From positions 1-41,712 of the forward strand of contig PLRX01000145.1 in assembly GCA_003164095.1 (NCBI GenBank): 41,712 bases of DNA, read 5' to 3'. The translations under genes were made by a program, and so were the position numbers. The notes beneath the pieces are model-generated. The model worked only from the letters and a program-made list of their open reading frames with translations, ran no database searches and had not been told where the DNA came from. This document shows, piece by piece, positions 1 to 7,835 of this stretch (position 1 is the first letter of the stretch; each line of letters starts with the position of its first letter). Source of the stretch: Acidimicrobiaceae bacterium (GTDB taxonomy: Bacteria; Actinomycetota; Acidimicrobiia; Acidimicrobiales; RAAP-2).

Positions 1-1
1 C

Positions 2-166
2 ACACCGCCTGGTGAATGGTTACGCAAGAACCGCATGCGGGTGGCCGTCACCAACGCAGCCATCGAGGAAGGCCTGTCGGTCGCCGAGATCGCCGAGGTC
101 TTCACCATCCCGCACGACGTCGTGGCGTCGATCTCCGCCGAGCATCCTCGAGCGGACGTCGCCTGA
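2..166 (+). CDS. Partial small helical protein, C-terminal end only
   Basis: The reading frame is open from the left edge and stops at TGA 164-166, giving 54 residues of an unknown N-terminally cut protein. The visible part contains LRKNRMRVAVTNAAIEEG followed by GLSVAEIAEVF and IPHDVVASIS, which looks like a helix-turn-helix or small three-helix segment. The same pattern recurs at the C-terminus of the next gene (290-643): VxxxxAAxxxG[LM][ST]xxE[IL]AE, then D and VA at the same spacing. The two are therefore probably tandem paralogues. No function can be assigned. It could be a small DNA-binding protein, or simply a helical protein. Confidence 0.6.
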   Translation, partial: TPPGEWLRKNRMRVAVTNAAIEEGLSVAEIAEVFTIPHDVVASISAEHPRADVA

Positions 167-289
167 GCCGAGTAGTTCCGGGGTTTCCGACCCGGCGGCT
201 CGCCCGCCGGACCGGGTGGGGCACTGGACCTGTCCGACCGTTCAAGCCACCCATCCGGTGGTGATGTTGCACAGTGCCATGATGTCCCG

Positions 290-643
290 ATGTCTGCGCA
301 GCTGAGTGACCTGACGAACGCGATCGCCAACTTGATCAATGCCAACGAGCGGATGCGGGTGAACCTCGACGCCAATGCCGTCGTACTCAAGCAGGCACTG
401 CTGCGCCTCAAGGACGGCACCGAGTTCCGGGACGCACTGCACCTCCTGCCGTCGGTCGATCAGCGGGCGATGGCCATGCAGACACTGGCGGTGCTGGTCG
501 ACGCCCGCCAGGAGCTCAGTGTCACGCTCGTGTCCGCCGCCCTGGGTTCCGGCATGACGCTGGACGAGCTGGCAGAGCGCCTGGAGCTGACCGCCGACGA
601 GGTCGCGGCGACCGCCGGGATCGTACGTCCTGACGCAGGCTGA
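290..643 (+). CDS. Small conserved helical protein of unknown function
   Basis: 117 residues, no signal peptide, no membrane segment, predicted almost entirely helical. Residues 1-60 are Asn/Leu-rich amphipathic helix (NAIANLINANERMRVNLDAN). The C-terminal 35 residues (SGMTLDELAERLELTADEVAATAG) resemble a helix-turn-helix of the kind found in small regulators. This C-terminus matches the end of the truncated upstream protein, so the pair looks like a local duplication. There is no clear ribosome-binding site at ATG 290, and an earlier in-frame start is not obvious. I do not recognise the family. Confidence 0.6.
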   Translation: MSAQLSDLTNAIANLINANERMRVNLDANAVVLKQALLRLKDGTEFRDALHLLPSVDQRAMAMQTLAVLVDARQELSVTLVSAALGSGMTLDELAERLELTADEVAATAGIVRPDAG

Positions 644-751
644 ACCCGTGGCGGTTCATCCTCAACCGACCTCCTAGCTCCGGCTCCGGTCGGTGGCACC
701 CGCGCCCCTGGCGGGGTCCGCCGCCCGCCCCTCCCCGGACCGTCGAACGTA

Positions 752-867
752 CACCTGGAGACGAGCTGAGGGGACACGCCCCCATGTTCCGGCAGGCGGT
801 CCTTGTCCTCAGCTGTAGCGAAGCCGATTGCGTTTTGCGTCCTTCAGGCGCACAGTGTCACCAGGTG
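752..867. ncRNA. Candidate structured RNA (nested stems), unknown class
   Basis: An outer stem CACCTGG (752-758) pairs with CCAGGTG (861-867). It encloses a perfect 8-bp stem AGCTGAGG (764-771) / CCTCAGCT (807-814). Between 815 and 860 lies a less GC-rich stretch with a GCG-T4-GCG core. Nesting of two perfect stems in a gene-free region suggests a folded transcript, but the strand is unknown and no promoter was identified. It matches no RNA family I can recognise (checked by eye for SRP, RNase P, 6S, tmRNA and c-di-GMP riboswitch landmarks). Confidence 0.25.
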
Positions 868-1022
868 GCGGACCCGAGGGGACTGCCGGCGTTGACGGGG
901 GGCGGCGCCGGCAAGACCCGTCGTCTCAACACCCCTCTAGCCGATGGTGACCAAGTACTAGGTTGGGACTCGTCGATCCGTCGAGCGGGCACCGCCGCCC
1001 AGCCTCCGGAACGATGCAGTAC

Positions 1023-1052
1023 CGCCCGTCTCCTCCCGCCAGGAGACGGGCG
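1023..1052. terminator. Perfect 12-bp hairpin, terminator-like
   Basis: CGCCCGTCTCCT (1023-1034) pairs perfectly with AGGAGACGGGCG (1041-1052) around a 6-base loop. There is no T tract on either side. It lies between two convergent genes, so a bidirectional terminator of the U-less type common in actinobacteria is the simplest reading. Confidence 0.45.
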
Positions 1053-1093
1053 CGCCCGGACGCTGAGTGGAGCCGTTCGAAGCGACCCCCGGA

Positions 1094-1124
1094 CCACCGG
1101 ACCGGGGCGGAATCGGTCCGGTGG
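1094..1124. terminator. Perfect 10-bp hairpin, terminator-like
   Basis: CCACCGGACC (1094-1103) pairs with GGTCCGGTGG (1115-1124) around an 11-base loop. It is the second strong hairpin within 75 bases, again without a T tract, and lies nearer the end of the leftward hydrolase gene that stops at 1301. Confidence 0.4.
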
Positions 1125-1300
1125 GCGGGCGGTCAACGGGCCACGTCGTGGTCGGACGACGTCGCCGCCGGAGATCCTGCCCGCCGCCCGCCCCGTCAAA
1201 CGTCCGGCGTGCTCCGGTGCCCGTGATGATGGGCACGTCGACTCCGGCGCCGATCCGTCATCCGGGCGTCGCCGGCGCGGCTGGTCCGGTCGGCGGTCGC

Positions 1301-2971
1301 TCAGTCAGTCGGCCCGGCAACGGCGGGTGGTCCGGTCACCGAGCCGAGCCATGTGCGCACCTCGTCGACGAGGGTGCCCCGGCGCCACGTCCGGTGCATC
1401 GGATGGTCGATGTCGGGCACGACCCGGCACGTGACCGCACCCCGGCGCAGAGCGTTCGACCATGTGCGCCCGATCCGGTCCTCGAGGAACTCGAGCCCGT
1501 CGTCGCCCTCGGCGAAGAGCGCCAGCACCGGGGTGCCGGAGGCGTCGATGTCGCGCACCCAGTCGGCGGCCGGGTGGCGGACCCCGATGACGTCGAGCGC
1601 CGACCACACGCCGAGTCGCCGGCCGCGCTTGAAGCGTCGGATCTCCCCGGTGCGACGCACCCGCGTCTCGGTACCGATGTCGGCCTCCACGGGATCGCCG
1701 GGCTGCCAGTAGAGCTGGGGGTTGATGGCGATCACCCCGTCGAGACGGTGGGTCACCGCGGACCTGAGCGCTACCCACGCCCCAGCGCACAGGCCGGCCA
1801 CCAGCACCCGCTCGTGACCCTGTTCCCGAAGGTCGTCCACCACCGAGGCGATCTCGTCGACGCAGTGCGCGTCATACGGCCGGCCGGGGGCATGGCCGAG
1901 GTCCGGGCTCTCGCCCCAGCCCGAGAAGTCCAGCCGGACGGACGTGTAGCCGCTCGGCGCCAGAGCCCGGGCGTAGTCGACCCATGCCCTGCCCGGCCCG
2001 ACGTGGGGCTCCGAACCGGAGTTGCACCACACGACCGTCGCCCGACTCGTCCCTTCGGCGTCGGTCTGGATGCCGACGAGGCGCTCGCGTCCCAGCCGGA
2101 CGACCCGTTCGGTCACCCCATCGATCCGAGCCGTCCCGGCATCGTCCGACGCCTGCTCGACGGTGGTCCGTGCCGGCGTGGACCGGCCCACCCAGTCGCT
2201 GACCGCCTGCACCACCGCGTCAGGCACATCGGAGTACTCCGTCGGCCGGTCGAGAGCGACGTCGGAGCCGGGTGGGGTTCCATGGTCGGTCGCGGCCCCG
2301 AGGGACCGCAGTCGCGCCAGCAGCGCGTCGCTGGCCTGGCGGTCGTCGCGGTCGACGACCAGCACCTGGGGTGCGGGGCGTTCCTCGAGCTTCGTGACGT
2401 CGACGGTCCGCAGCCGTTCGAGGGTATCGGGGCCCAGGACACTGCCGGCGTGTGCGATGCCGCCCCCGACCACGTCGATGTCGTCGGGGACCGGCTGCGA
2501 GAGGAGCTTCAGCTCGCGGACATAGGCCCGCCCGCGCTCCACCGGCGCCCACGCCACGATCCGGTCAGCTCCCACCGAGGCGCCCTCGAGTAGCGCGAGC
2601 GTCGCACCGAAGCGGACACCGGCGACGACCAACGACGACGAGCCGTTGCTGCGCAGGAGCGTCACCGCCTCCCCCACCGACCGCCGCCACGCACCGAGCC
2701 GGTCCGGGTCGGCGGACCCGCCAGAGGAGTCACCGGTCCCCTCGAGGTCGAAGCGGAGCACACTGCACCCCTGCGCCGCCAGGCGCTCGGCCAACGTCCG
2801 CAGGGCGCGGTGCGTCGTCCAGTACTCGTAGCCGAGCGGGGGCACCACGACGACGCCTGTCTCCCCCGGCCCGGACGCCGGCTGGGTCAGCCACCCGAGG
2901 AGCGGACGGTCGGCCGGACCGAACCAGACCGCGCGCTGACGGAGCGAGCGCACCGCAACCGGTGTTGCCAT
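1301..2971 (-). CDS. Tandem two-domain alpha/beta hydrolase with atypical nucleophile elbows
   Basis: 556 residues containing two alpha/beta-hydrolase folds. Domain 1 (about 30-265) has strand-turn features VVVPPLGYEY and LRFDLEGTGDSSG, but its elbow reads GVRFG (118-122), with Arg at the nucleophile site. Domain 2 (about 300-545) has LDFSGWGES, an elbow GLCAG (393-397) with Cys395 where Ser is usual, and a late His in DIDHPMH (about 523). The layout resembles the serine-aminopeptidase-like hydrolases found beside exosortase/exopolysaccharide loci. If domain 2 is active it would use a Cys nucleophile, as dienelactone hydrolases do; domain 1 looks non-catalytic. The ATG at 2971 was chosen because homology starts there; the open frame extends further upstream without family similarity. 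The substrate is unknown. Confidence 0.8.
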   Translation of the reverse strand: MATPVAVRSLRQRAVWFGPADRPLLGWLTQPASGPGETGVVVVPPLGYEYWTTHRALRTLAERLAAQGCSVLRFDLEGTGDSSGGSADPDRLGAWRRSVGEAVTLLRSNGSSSLVVAGVRFGATLALLEGASVGADRIVAWAPVERGRAYVRELKLLSQPVPDDIDVVGGGIAHAGSVLGPDTLERLRTVDVTKLEERPAPQVLVVDRDDRQASDALLARLRSLGAATDHGTPPGSDVALDRPTEYSDVPDAVVQAVSDWVGRSTPARTTVEQASDDAGTARIDGVTERVVRLGRERLVGIQTDAEGTSRATVVWCNSGSEPHVGPGRAWVDYARALAPSGYTSVRLDFSGWGESPDLGHAPGRPYDAHCVDEIASVVDDLREQGHERVLVAGLCAGAWVALRSAVTHRLDGVIAINPQLYWQPGDPVEADIGTETRVRRTGEIRRFKRGRRLGVWSALDVIGVRHPAADWVRDIDASGTPVLALFAEGDDGLEFLEDRIGRTWSNALRRGAVTCRVVPDIDHPMHRTWRRGTLVDEVRTWLGSVTGPPAVAGPTD

Positions 2972-3085
2972 GGGCTCGTGATCAACCGCACCGGAAAGCC
3001 GATCAGGAAGTGTCGTGATACCCCGTTCTACCTGTTGGGAGCCGGAATTGTCGATCGCGACCACTCCCCGTGGGAGACTCGTCCG

Positions 3086-3931
3086 ATGCCGGACGGCGAC
3101 GCCACCGCATCGTTGGACGAGACGAACCGCCCGTTGTGGGCGGGGGTGACTGCCGAGTACGCCGTCGAGGGCTGGGGCGACCCCGGCGAGCCGTGTGCCC
3201 TGATCCTGGCGGCGGACCGGGCGCGGGGCCGGCCGGTGCTCGATCTGGGGGTGGGAGCCGGTCGGACGACGGCGCTGCTGCGACTGGTCTCGTCGGACTA
3301 CATCGGCGTCGATTACACCCCTGAACTGGTCGAACTGTGTAAGCAGCGGCATCCGGACGCCGACATCCGGCTCGGCGACGCTCGTGATCTGACGGGTCTC
3401 GACGACGGCTCGGTTGGCCTGGTCGTGTTCAGCAACAACGGGATCGACGCCGTCGACCACGACGGGCGAGAGCGCGTCCTGTCCGAGGCGCACCGGGTGC
3501 TGGGTCCCGACGGCATCCTTTGCTACTCGACCCTCAACAAGGGCGGGCCGCTGTTCGGCGCCCATCCCGGCAATGCGCCCGCCATCACCTGGGAGATCGG
3601 CTCGCTCCTCCCAGCCGCCCCGGTCTCAGGAGCAGATGACGGTACCACCGGCGCGGAGTCGCTGGCCGACGACGTCGGCATGCGCGCCGTCAGGAACTGG
3701 CGGCGCTTGCGGGGCCGGACCCGCGACGAGGGCGAGTGGGGCCTCGCACCGTTCGCCGCCCATCAGTTCGGACTGCTCACCCACTTCATCACCCTCGCCG
3801 GTGCCGAGCGCGAGTTGGACCGCCACGGCTTCGACCTCGAGGCCGTCGTGCCGTGCGACCGCCCCATCGCACTCGCCCCCGGCGAAGGCACCGACGCGAT
3901 GTACTTCCACCTGGTGGCCCGCCGCCGCTGA
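3086..3931 (+). CDS. Class I SAM-dependent methyltransferase
   Basis: 281 residues, cytosolic. Motif I is VLDLGVGAGRT (51-61) and motif II is the acidic turn in YIGVDYTPELV (about 72-82). GDARDL (97-102) and the post-motif region GSVGLVVFSNNGIDAVDH (about 108-125) complete the Rossmann methyltransferase core; the methyl acceptor is not predictable. GGGAGA-type purines at 3072-3077 sit about 8 bases before ATG 3086 and support this start over the longer frame. It is divergent from the hydrolase gene across a 114-bp gap that should hold both promoters. Confidence 0.85.
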   Translation: MPDGDATASLDETNRPLWAGVTAEYAVEGWGDPGEPCALILAADRARGRPVLDLGVGAGRTTALLRLVSSDYIGVDYTPELVELCKQRHPDADIRLGDARDLTGLDDGSVGLVVFSNNGIDAVDHDGRERVLSEAHRVLGPDGILCYSTLNKGGPLFGAHPGNAPAITWEIGSLLPAAPVSGADDGTTGAESLADDVGMRAVRNWRRLRGRTRDEGEWGLAPFAAHQFGLLTHFITLAGAERELDRHGFDLEAVVPCDRPIALAPGEGTDAMYFHLVARRR

Positions 3932-4003
3932 CCGCGCTTCCGGCCCGCAGACGTGCTCACCTCGGCACGTACGTCGGTGAGTGGGTCGTGGGAGGATCTG
4001 GGC

Positions 4004-4708
4004 ATGGACACCCCGGAACCGGCTGACGGCCTGGCCGTCACGGACCGCACCCGACTGCGGCGCCACGACCGGGAGGGCTCCCACGAGCGGGCCGACCTGT
4101 ACGAGGTCCTCGATGCCGGGTTCGTCTGCCACCTGGGCCTCCAGACCCCCGACGGGCCTATGGTCCTGCCCACCAGCTACGGCCGCCACGGCGACCGTCT
4201 CTACCTGCACGGCTCGGTGGCCAGCCGCAGCCTCCGGGCGGCGCTCGACCGGGTGCCGATGTGTGTGACCGTCACCCACGTCGACGGGGTCGTCGTGGCC
4301 CGGTCGGTGTTCGAGCACGCCCTCAACTACCGGTCCGCCATCATCTATGGCACGCCGGGCGTACTCACCGAACCGGAGGACAAGCGGGCCGGCATGCACG
4401 CCATCGCCGAGCAGATCGCACCGGGCCAGTGGGGCTACGCCCGTGAGCCCTCGGACGAGGAGCTGGCCGTCACCACCGTGCTCGTCCTCCCGCTCGAGGA
4501 GGCATCGGTGAAGGTGCGCACCGGACCCCCGCTCGACGGCGGCGGGCCCGACGCCGACCGCCCGGTGTGGGCGGGCGAGATCCCCCTGCGCACCGTGCGG
4601 CTCGAACCCCGCCCGGACCCCTCCCTCCGGGGCCAGGTGCCGCTGCCGCCGCACCTGGCCGGCCCCGGCGTGGCCGGTGGCGCCCCGCCGTGGACTCCCA
4701 CCGGCTGA
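4004..4708 (+). CDS. Pyridoxamine 5'-phosphate oxidase-fold flavoprotein (NimA-like)
   Basis: 234 residues. The N-terminal half (about 15-165) reads as a split-barrel flavin-nucleotide-binding protein: RHDREGSHERADLYEVLDAGF, then HLGLQTPDGPMVLPTSYGRHGDRLYLHGS and a middle segment with RSVFEHALNYRSAIIYG. This matches the PNPOx-like/5-nitroimidazole reductase-related family, which binds FMN or F420-type cofactors. The C-terminal 60 residues are Pro/Gly-rich and probably not part of the fold. GGGAGGA at 3990-3996 lies 7 bases before ATG 4004, fixing the start. The physiological substrate is unknown. Confidence 0.8.
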   Translation: MDTPEPADGLAVTDRTRLRRHDREGSHERADLYEVLDAGFVCHLGLQTPDGPMVLPTSYGRHGDRLYLHGSVASRSLRAALDRVPMCVTVTHVDGVVVARSVFEHALNYRSAIIYGTPGVLTEPEDKRAGMHAIAEQIAPGQWGYAREPSDEELAVTTVLVLPLEEASVKVRTGPPLDGGGPDADRPVWAGEIPLRTVRLEPRPDPSLRGQVPLPPHLAGPGVAGGAPPWTPTG

Positions 4709-4733
4709 ATTCCTCCCGTCCGACCGACCTCGG

Positions 4734-5027
4734 TCAGGCGAGCCGTTCCTCCACCGCCCGGACCTTCGCCTGCATCCGGTCGTCCGGGACCCCGGGTCGG
4801 TAGTCGATCTTGACCACCACCGAGGCCCTGCCGGCCTCCCGACCGACGAGCTCCGTACATGCCCGCAGGACGGGCATCACCTCGTCCCACTCCCCCTCGA
4901 TGTTGGTGAACATCGAGTTCGTCTCGTTGGGGAGGCCGCTGGCCCGGACGATGCGGACGCACTCGGCCACCAGGTCGGCGACGGAGTCGCCGGTCCCGAG
5001 TGGGGTGATGGAGAACGCGACGAGCAT
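4734..5027 (-). CDS. Thiamine-binding protein, MTH1187/YkoF family
   Basis: 97 residues matching the small ferredoxin-like MTH1187/YkoF domain: LVAFSITPLGTGDSVADLV at the N-terminus, SGLPNETNSMFTNIEGEWDEV in the middle, and a conserved Arg/Asp-rich end (KIDYRPGVPDDRMQAKV). Family members bind thiamine or related pyrimidines in the cytosol and are usually very close to this length. The ATG at 5027 follows a GGGAAG purine run about 8 bases upstream; the longer frame upstream is Arg-rich and unlike the family. It is convergent with the PNPOx gene. Confidence 0.85.
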   Translation of the reverse strand: MLVAFSITPLGTGDSVADLVAECVRIVRASGLPNETNSMFTNIEGEWDEVMPVLRACTELVGREAGRASVVVKIDYRPGVPDDRMQAKVRAVEERLA

Positions 5028-5101
5028 GTGCCCAGCTTCCCACCTGGGCATGATGCTGGCTGTTCGGTAACGATCCGTCCGAATCGGTCGTTGTCCCGAG
5101 T

Positions 5102-5857
5102 ATGGATGTGATGTCCGCGGACGCAATCCCTCACCCAGGAGGCGAAGCGAAGCGGCCCGGCGCCTCCGTTGCCGCAGTTCCACGCCGGCGTGGCGCCGGT
5201 CGCCCCGGCGGTACCGGTCGGCCCAGCACGGTCGGTGCCGGCGGCAGGTCGGTGCGGTTGGGCAGGCGACCGGCCGTGGTGCCAGCCGACCGGACCATCC
5301 TGGCAGCCGCCCAGGGCCACTATCGCGGGCTCCGGCTCCCGGGGTCCGCCTGGTCGAGGTCCCGGTGGCACCCCCGCCTCGACGTGCTCGTCACCGCCGG
5401 TCAGTTATGGGTGACCGGCAATGGTGAGACCCGCCGCTATGCGGTGGCCGACATGGTCCTCGCCTCCTTCGCCACCAGCCCCCAGGGGGCGATGCGGGTC
5501 GACTTCCTCGACGGCGGGTCCCTGTGGATCACCCTCGACGACAACGGCACCGTGCTCGAGACCCTGCGCCACGAGATCTGGGAGTACGAGAAGGGCCTGC
5601 TCTTCGACCGCACCGACCTCGACTGGGCGCTCGACGTGTCCCCCGCGCAACTGGCCGAGTCCGAGGCACTGCTGACCGCGGCCCTCGACGTCCCGGGCGA
5701 CCACGCCGGCCCCGGCTTCAGCCGCCTCAAACGTCAGGACATGATGCGCCGGTCGGCCGGGCTGCGGCGTGCCGCCCGGGTCGACGCCCTGCGACGGAGG
5801 CGGCGCCGGATGCTCGGACAGGCCGACCCGGGCGGGCCGGGCACGTCCGGCGCCTGA
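5102..5857 (+). CDS. Conserved hypothetical protein with beta-rich core
   Basis: 251 residues. The first 60 are low-complexity Gly/Arg/Pro and may not be translated; the true start could be a downstream GTG. Residues about 65-160 form a beta-rich core (RLDVLVTAGQLWVTGNGETRR, VDFLDGGSLWITLDDNG) that could be a PH-like or DUF2550-like membrane-proximal domain. This is followed by acidic helices and a very basic tail (RRRRRRMLG). There is no clear transmembrane segment. It is divergent from the thiamine-binding protein gene. No function is assigned. Confidence 0.6.
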   Translation: MDVMSADAIPHPGGEAKRPGASVAAVPRRRGAGRPGGTGRPSTVGAGGRSVRLGRRPAVVPADRTILAAAQGHYRGLRLPGSAWSRSRWHPRLDVLVTAGQLWVTGNGETRRYAVADMVLASFATSPQGAMRVDFLDGGSLWITLDDNGTVLETLRHEIWEYEKGLLFDRTDLDWALDVSPAQLAESEALLTAALDVPGDHAGPGFSRLKRQDMMRRSAGLRRAARVDALRRRRRRMLGQADPGGPGTSGA

Positions 5858-5878
5858 CCGACGTGTCCGGCGCCGGGC

Positions 5879-6415
5879 TCACTGGTTCGTCTTGACCGCG
5901 GCCCGCAGTTGGGAAGGCGCGGCGATCTTGGTGGAGATGGTCACCACCGTCGATGCGGTGACGGTGGCCGGCTCGACCTGGAGGTAGAGGAGCCCGCTGA
6001 CCGCCATCGCCGTCGTGCTGGTGATGGTGGTGGTGGAGTTCTTCGACAGGGTTCCCCCCACCTGGGTGCCGGCGCCACCGGAGCACTTGGTCGACACCCA
6101 GGCCACGGCACACTGGAACGCCTTGAAGGTGGGAGTGCCGGCCGGGTTGGAGACGGTCACCGAGTAGGACTCGGCGACCAGTGCGACCGTCCCGTTGTTG
6201 GTGACGTTCGACGTCTGGTCGGTGTTCGTGGTGAACGTCATCGTGGTCACCGAGGCCGTCACCCCCCAGGACGCGGAGGTGACCGACTCGTTGCCCACGG
6301 CCGTCCCCCTGAGGCCGGCGGCGCCGGCGAGCGGGGGGACGATCGCCACACCGAGCAGCAGGACGGCCGCCGAGGCGACCGTCCTGCATGCTGTGCGGTG
6401 TGTGAGGTCCTTCAT
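5879..6415 (-). CDS. Secreted TasA/CalY-like protein 2
   Basis: 178 residues: an N-terminal signal (ASAAVLLLGVAIVPPLAGAAG, about 14-34) followed by a Ser/Thr/Val-rich beta domain that starts VGNESVTSASWGVTAS. This is the same pattern, 'xGxESVTSx', that follows the signal of the neighbouring 222-residue protein. Two Cys (in FQCAVAW and TKCSGG) may form a disulfide. It lies 14 bases downstream of the first TasA-like gene and in the same operon as the SipW-like peptidase, which would process both. Likely role: extracellular matrix or fibre subunit. The family assignment rests on signal type and context more than on core identity. Confidence 0.7.
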   Translation of the reverse strand: MKDLTHRTACRTVASAAVLLLGVAIVPPLAGAAGLRGTAVGNESVTSASWGVTASVTTMTFTTNTDQTSNVTNNGTVALVAESYSVTVSNPAGTPTFKAFQCAVAWVSTKCSGGAGTQVGGTLSKNSTTTITSTTAMAVSGLLYLQVEPATVTASTVVTISTKIAAPSQLRAAVKTNQ

Positions 6416-6429
6416 CTACCGGTCAGCGA

Positions 6430-7098
6430 CTACTGGTTGGTGACGACGCCGGTGCGCTGCTGCTCGGTGAAGGTGAAGGTCAGTGCCGCGGTCAGGCCCT
6501 GGATCGTCGAACCGGGGGCGACACCGTTGGTCGAGGTCTCGGTGGCGACCAGGCCCAGGCTGAACTGCACATGAGCCAGTTGTCCGGTCGCCGCCACGAG
6601 TGCGGGGACGTTCGACAACGCGGTCGCCGTGGACAGCGCGCTCAGTTGCGTGTTGGCCAGGATCGAGGTCGTCGTGCCCGAGCAGACGCCGGTGGCGACG
6701 GTCCACGTGACAGAGCACTGGGTGGCCGTCAGCGTCAGACCCTCACCGGCAACGCTCCCGTTGGTCAGTGCGTTGAGCGGCGAGCCGGCCACGGCCAGCG
6801 TCATGCCGGCGGCCGAGGCCAGTGTGCCGGTGTTGTTGATGTTGACGTACACGTTGTCGCTGTCGCCCGGGGCCATCTTCGGGGTGAAGGTGCTGAACCC
6901 GCTGGAGGTCCCGTCGGCGGTGAGCGTCATGTTGAGTGTGCCGGAGGTCACGCTCTCGGACCCGGTGGCGGTGGCGGACAGCCCGGCGTAGACGCCGGCC
7001 GTGGCCAGGAGGCCGACCGAGGTGGCGAGGAGGCCGGCGACGGCGATCTTGCCGTAGCCTGCGCCCCCCTTGCTGACGGCGTGATGGTGCTTGGACAC
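6430..7098 (-). CDS. Secreted TasA/CalY (camelysin)-like protein 1
   Basis: 222 residues. The N-terminus KIAVAGLLATSVGLLATAGVYAG with SATATGSESVTSGTLNM just after is the typical SipW-dependent signal layout. The mature part is a Thr/Ser/Ala-rich beta sandwich with MAPGDSDNVYVNINNTG, the conserved 'mxPGd' turn of TasA/CalY proteins. Cys in ATQCSVTW and TGVCSG could pair. The GTG start at 7098 has AAGGAG 6 bases upstream. Known TasA proteins assemble into biofilm matrix fibres after SipW processing; that role is inferred here from the gene order sipW-tasA-tasA. Confidence 0.8.
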   Translation of the reverse strand: MSKHHHAVSKGGAGYGKIAVAGLLATSVGLLATAGVYAGLSATATGSESVTSGTLNMTLTADGTSSGFSTFTPKMAPGDSDNVYVNINNTGTLASAAGMTLAVAGSPLNALTNGSVAGEGLTLTATQCSVTWTVATGVCSGTTTSILANTQLSALSTATALSNVPALVAATGQLAHVQFSLGLVATETSTNGVAPGSTIQGLTAALTFTFTEQQRTGVVTNQ

Positions 7099-7169
7099 TG
7101 CATTCTCCTTGGTGGTCTTCTACATCTATGAATGGGATGGGTACTGCGGGGATGCTGTACTGCTCGCGG

Positions 7170-7784
7170 TCAGGACCTCCCGCCGGCGAATCGACGCCGG
7201 GGGGTGGCCCGTCCGGTCAGGCGGTGCCTGCCGTGGTCCGGCGGTCCGGGGACCGCTGGGGCTGAGGCCCACTTCATGCATGCCCAGGCGGCCAGCAGGC
7301 CGCCCACCAGAGCGAGCACGATCTGCCCGGAGCCCCGGAGGAAGACCAGGACCCGTCCGAGCGCCGGGACGGAGCCGATGACCCGGTTGACGGTGGGGGT
7401 GACGAGCTTGGCGTGCCACGGGTCGCCGACCTTGTTGGCGTCGCCCTTGGTGGTGATGACCGGCGCGTCCTCCAGGCCGGTGACCGAGGTGATCCGGTGT
7501 GCGAACTGGACGTGCTGACCCGGGGGGACGAACAGCACGATCATCCCGGGCCGGATGGAATTGGTCGGGACACGCTCGGTGAGGAGGATGGCGCCGGGGC
7601 CGTAGTCGGGGCGCATACTGCCGGTCAGGACCGCCCGCACGCCGAGGTGCACGGTGATGACGGACACGGCCGCCACGGTGCTGAGGGCCAGGACCACGAC
7701 CGCCGCACCCAGCTTGACGAGGTACCCGGTGCGACGGCGCCGCTCCTGACGGCGCCGCTCACGGCGGGGCTGGTGCCCTCGCAT
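7170..7784 (-). CDS. SipW-like (ER-type) signal peptidase I
   Basis: 204 residues. There is a basic N-terminus (RRERRRQERRRR), then a membrane anchor (about 20-46) and the catalytic GSMRP motif (LTGSMRPDYGPG), whose Ser is the nucleophile. VQFAHRITSV follows: a His in place of the Lys of bacterial type I enzymes marks the ER/SipW class. TKGDANKVGDPW is the conserved substrate-cleft strand. A second membrane segment is near the C-terminus (IVLALVGGLLAAWACM). The ATG at 7784 is preferred because the upstream extension (to GTG 7880) is unlike the family, but spacing to GTGAGG is very tight, so the start is uncertain. First gene of the operon with two TasA-like substrates. Confidence 0.85.
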   Translation of the reverse strand: MRGHQPRRERRRQERRRRTGYLVKLGAAVVVLALSTVAAVSVITVHLGVRAVLTGSMRPDYGPGAILLTERVPTNSIRPGMIVLFVPPGQHVQFAHRITSVTGLEDAPVITTKGDANKVGDPWHAKLVTPTVNRVIGSVPALGRVLVFLRGSGQIVLALVGGLLAAWACMKWASAPAVPGPPDHGRHRLTGRATPRRRFAGGRS

Positions 7785-7835
7785 CCTCACGGGTCGGCTC
7801 GTCTGCACCACGGGTTGCACCTGGAATGTGTCGGT

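Larger units (their letters stand above)
644..1300. other. 657-bp intergenic region between convergent genes, hairpin-rich
   Basis: No convincing gene lies here. The open frames that cross it have Arg/Pro/Gly-rich translations typical of GC-rich noncoding frames. It contains a set of nested inverted repeats (752-867) and two long perfect hairpins (1023-1052 and 1094-1124). The gene on its left points in and the hydrolase gene on its right also points in, so at least the two hairpins may serve transcription termination, although none has a U tract. Confidence 0.5.

Noticed and set aside
1023-1052. Classical intrinsic terminator
   Set aside because: The hairpin is perfect but no T tract follows on either strand, so only a U-less terminator is proposed.
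784-2593. Long rightward open frames across 784-1434 and 1067-2593
   Set aside because: Arg/Pro/Gly-rich translations without domain character; the second lies antisense to the well-supported hydrolase gene.
2810-3085. Upstream extension of the methyltransferase frame from 2810
   Set aside because: The extension overlaps the start of the divergent hydrolase gene and is low-complexity; a good ribosome-binding site sits before ATG 3086.
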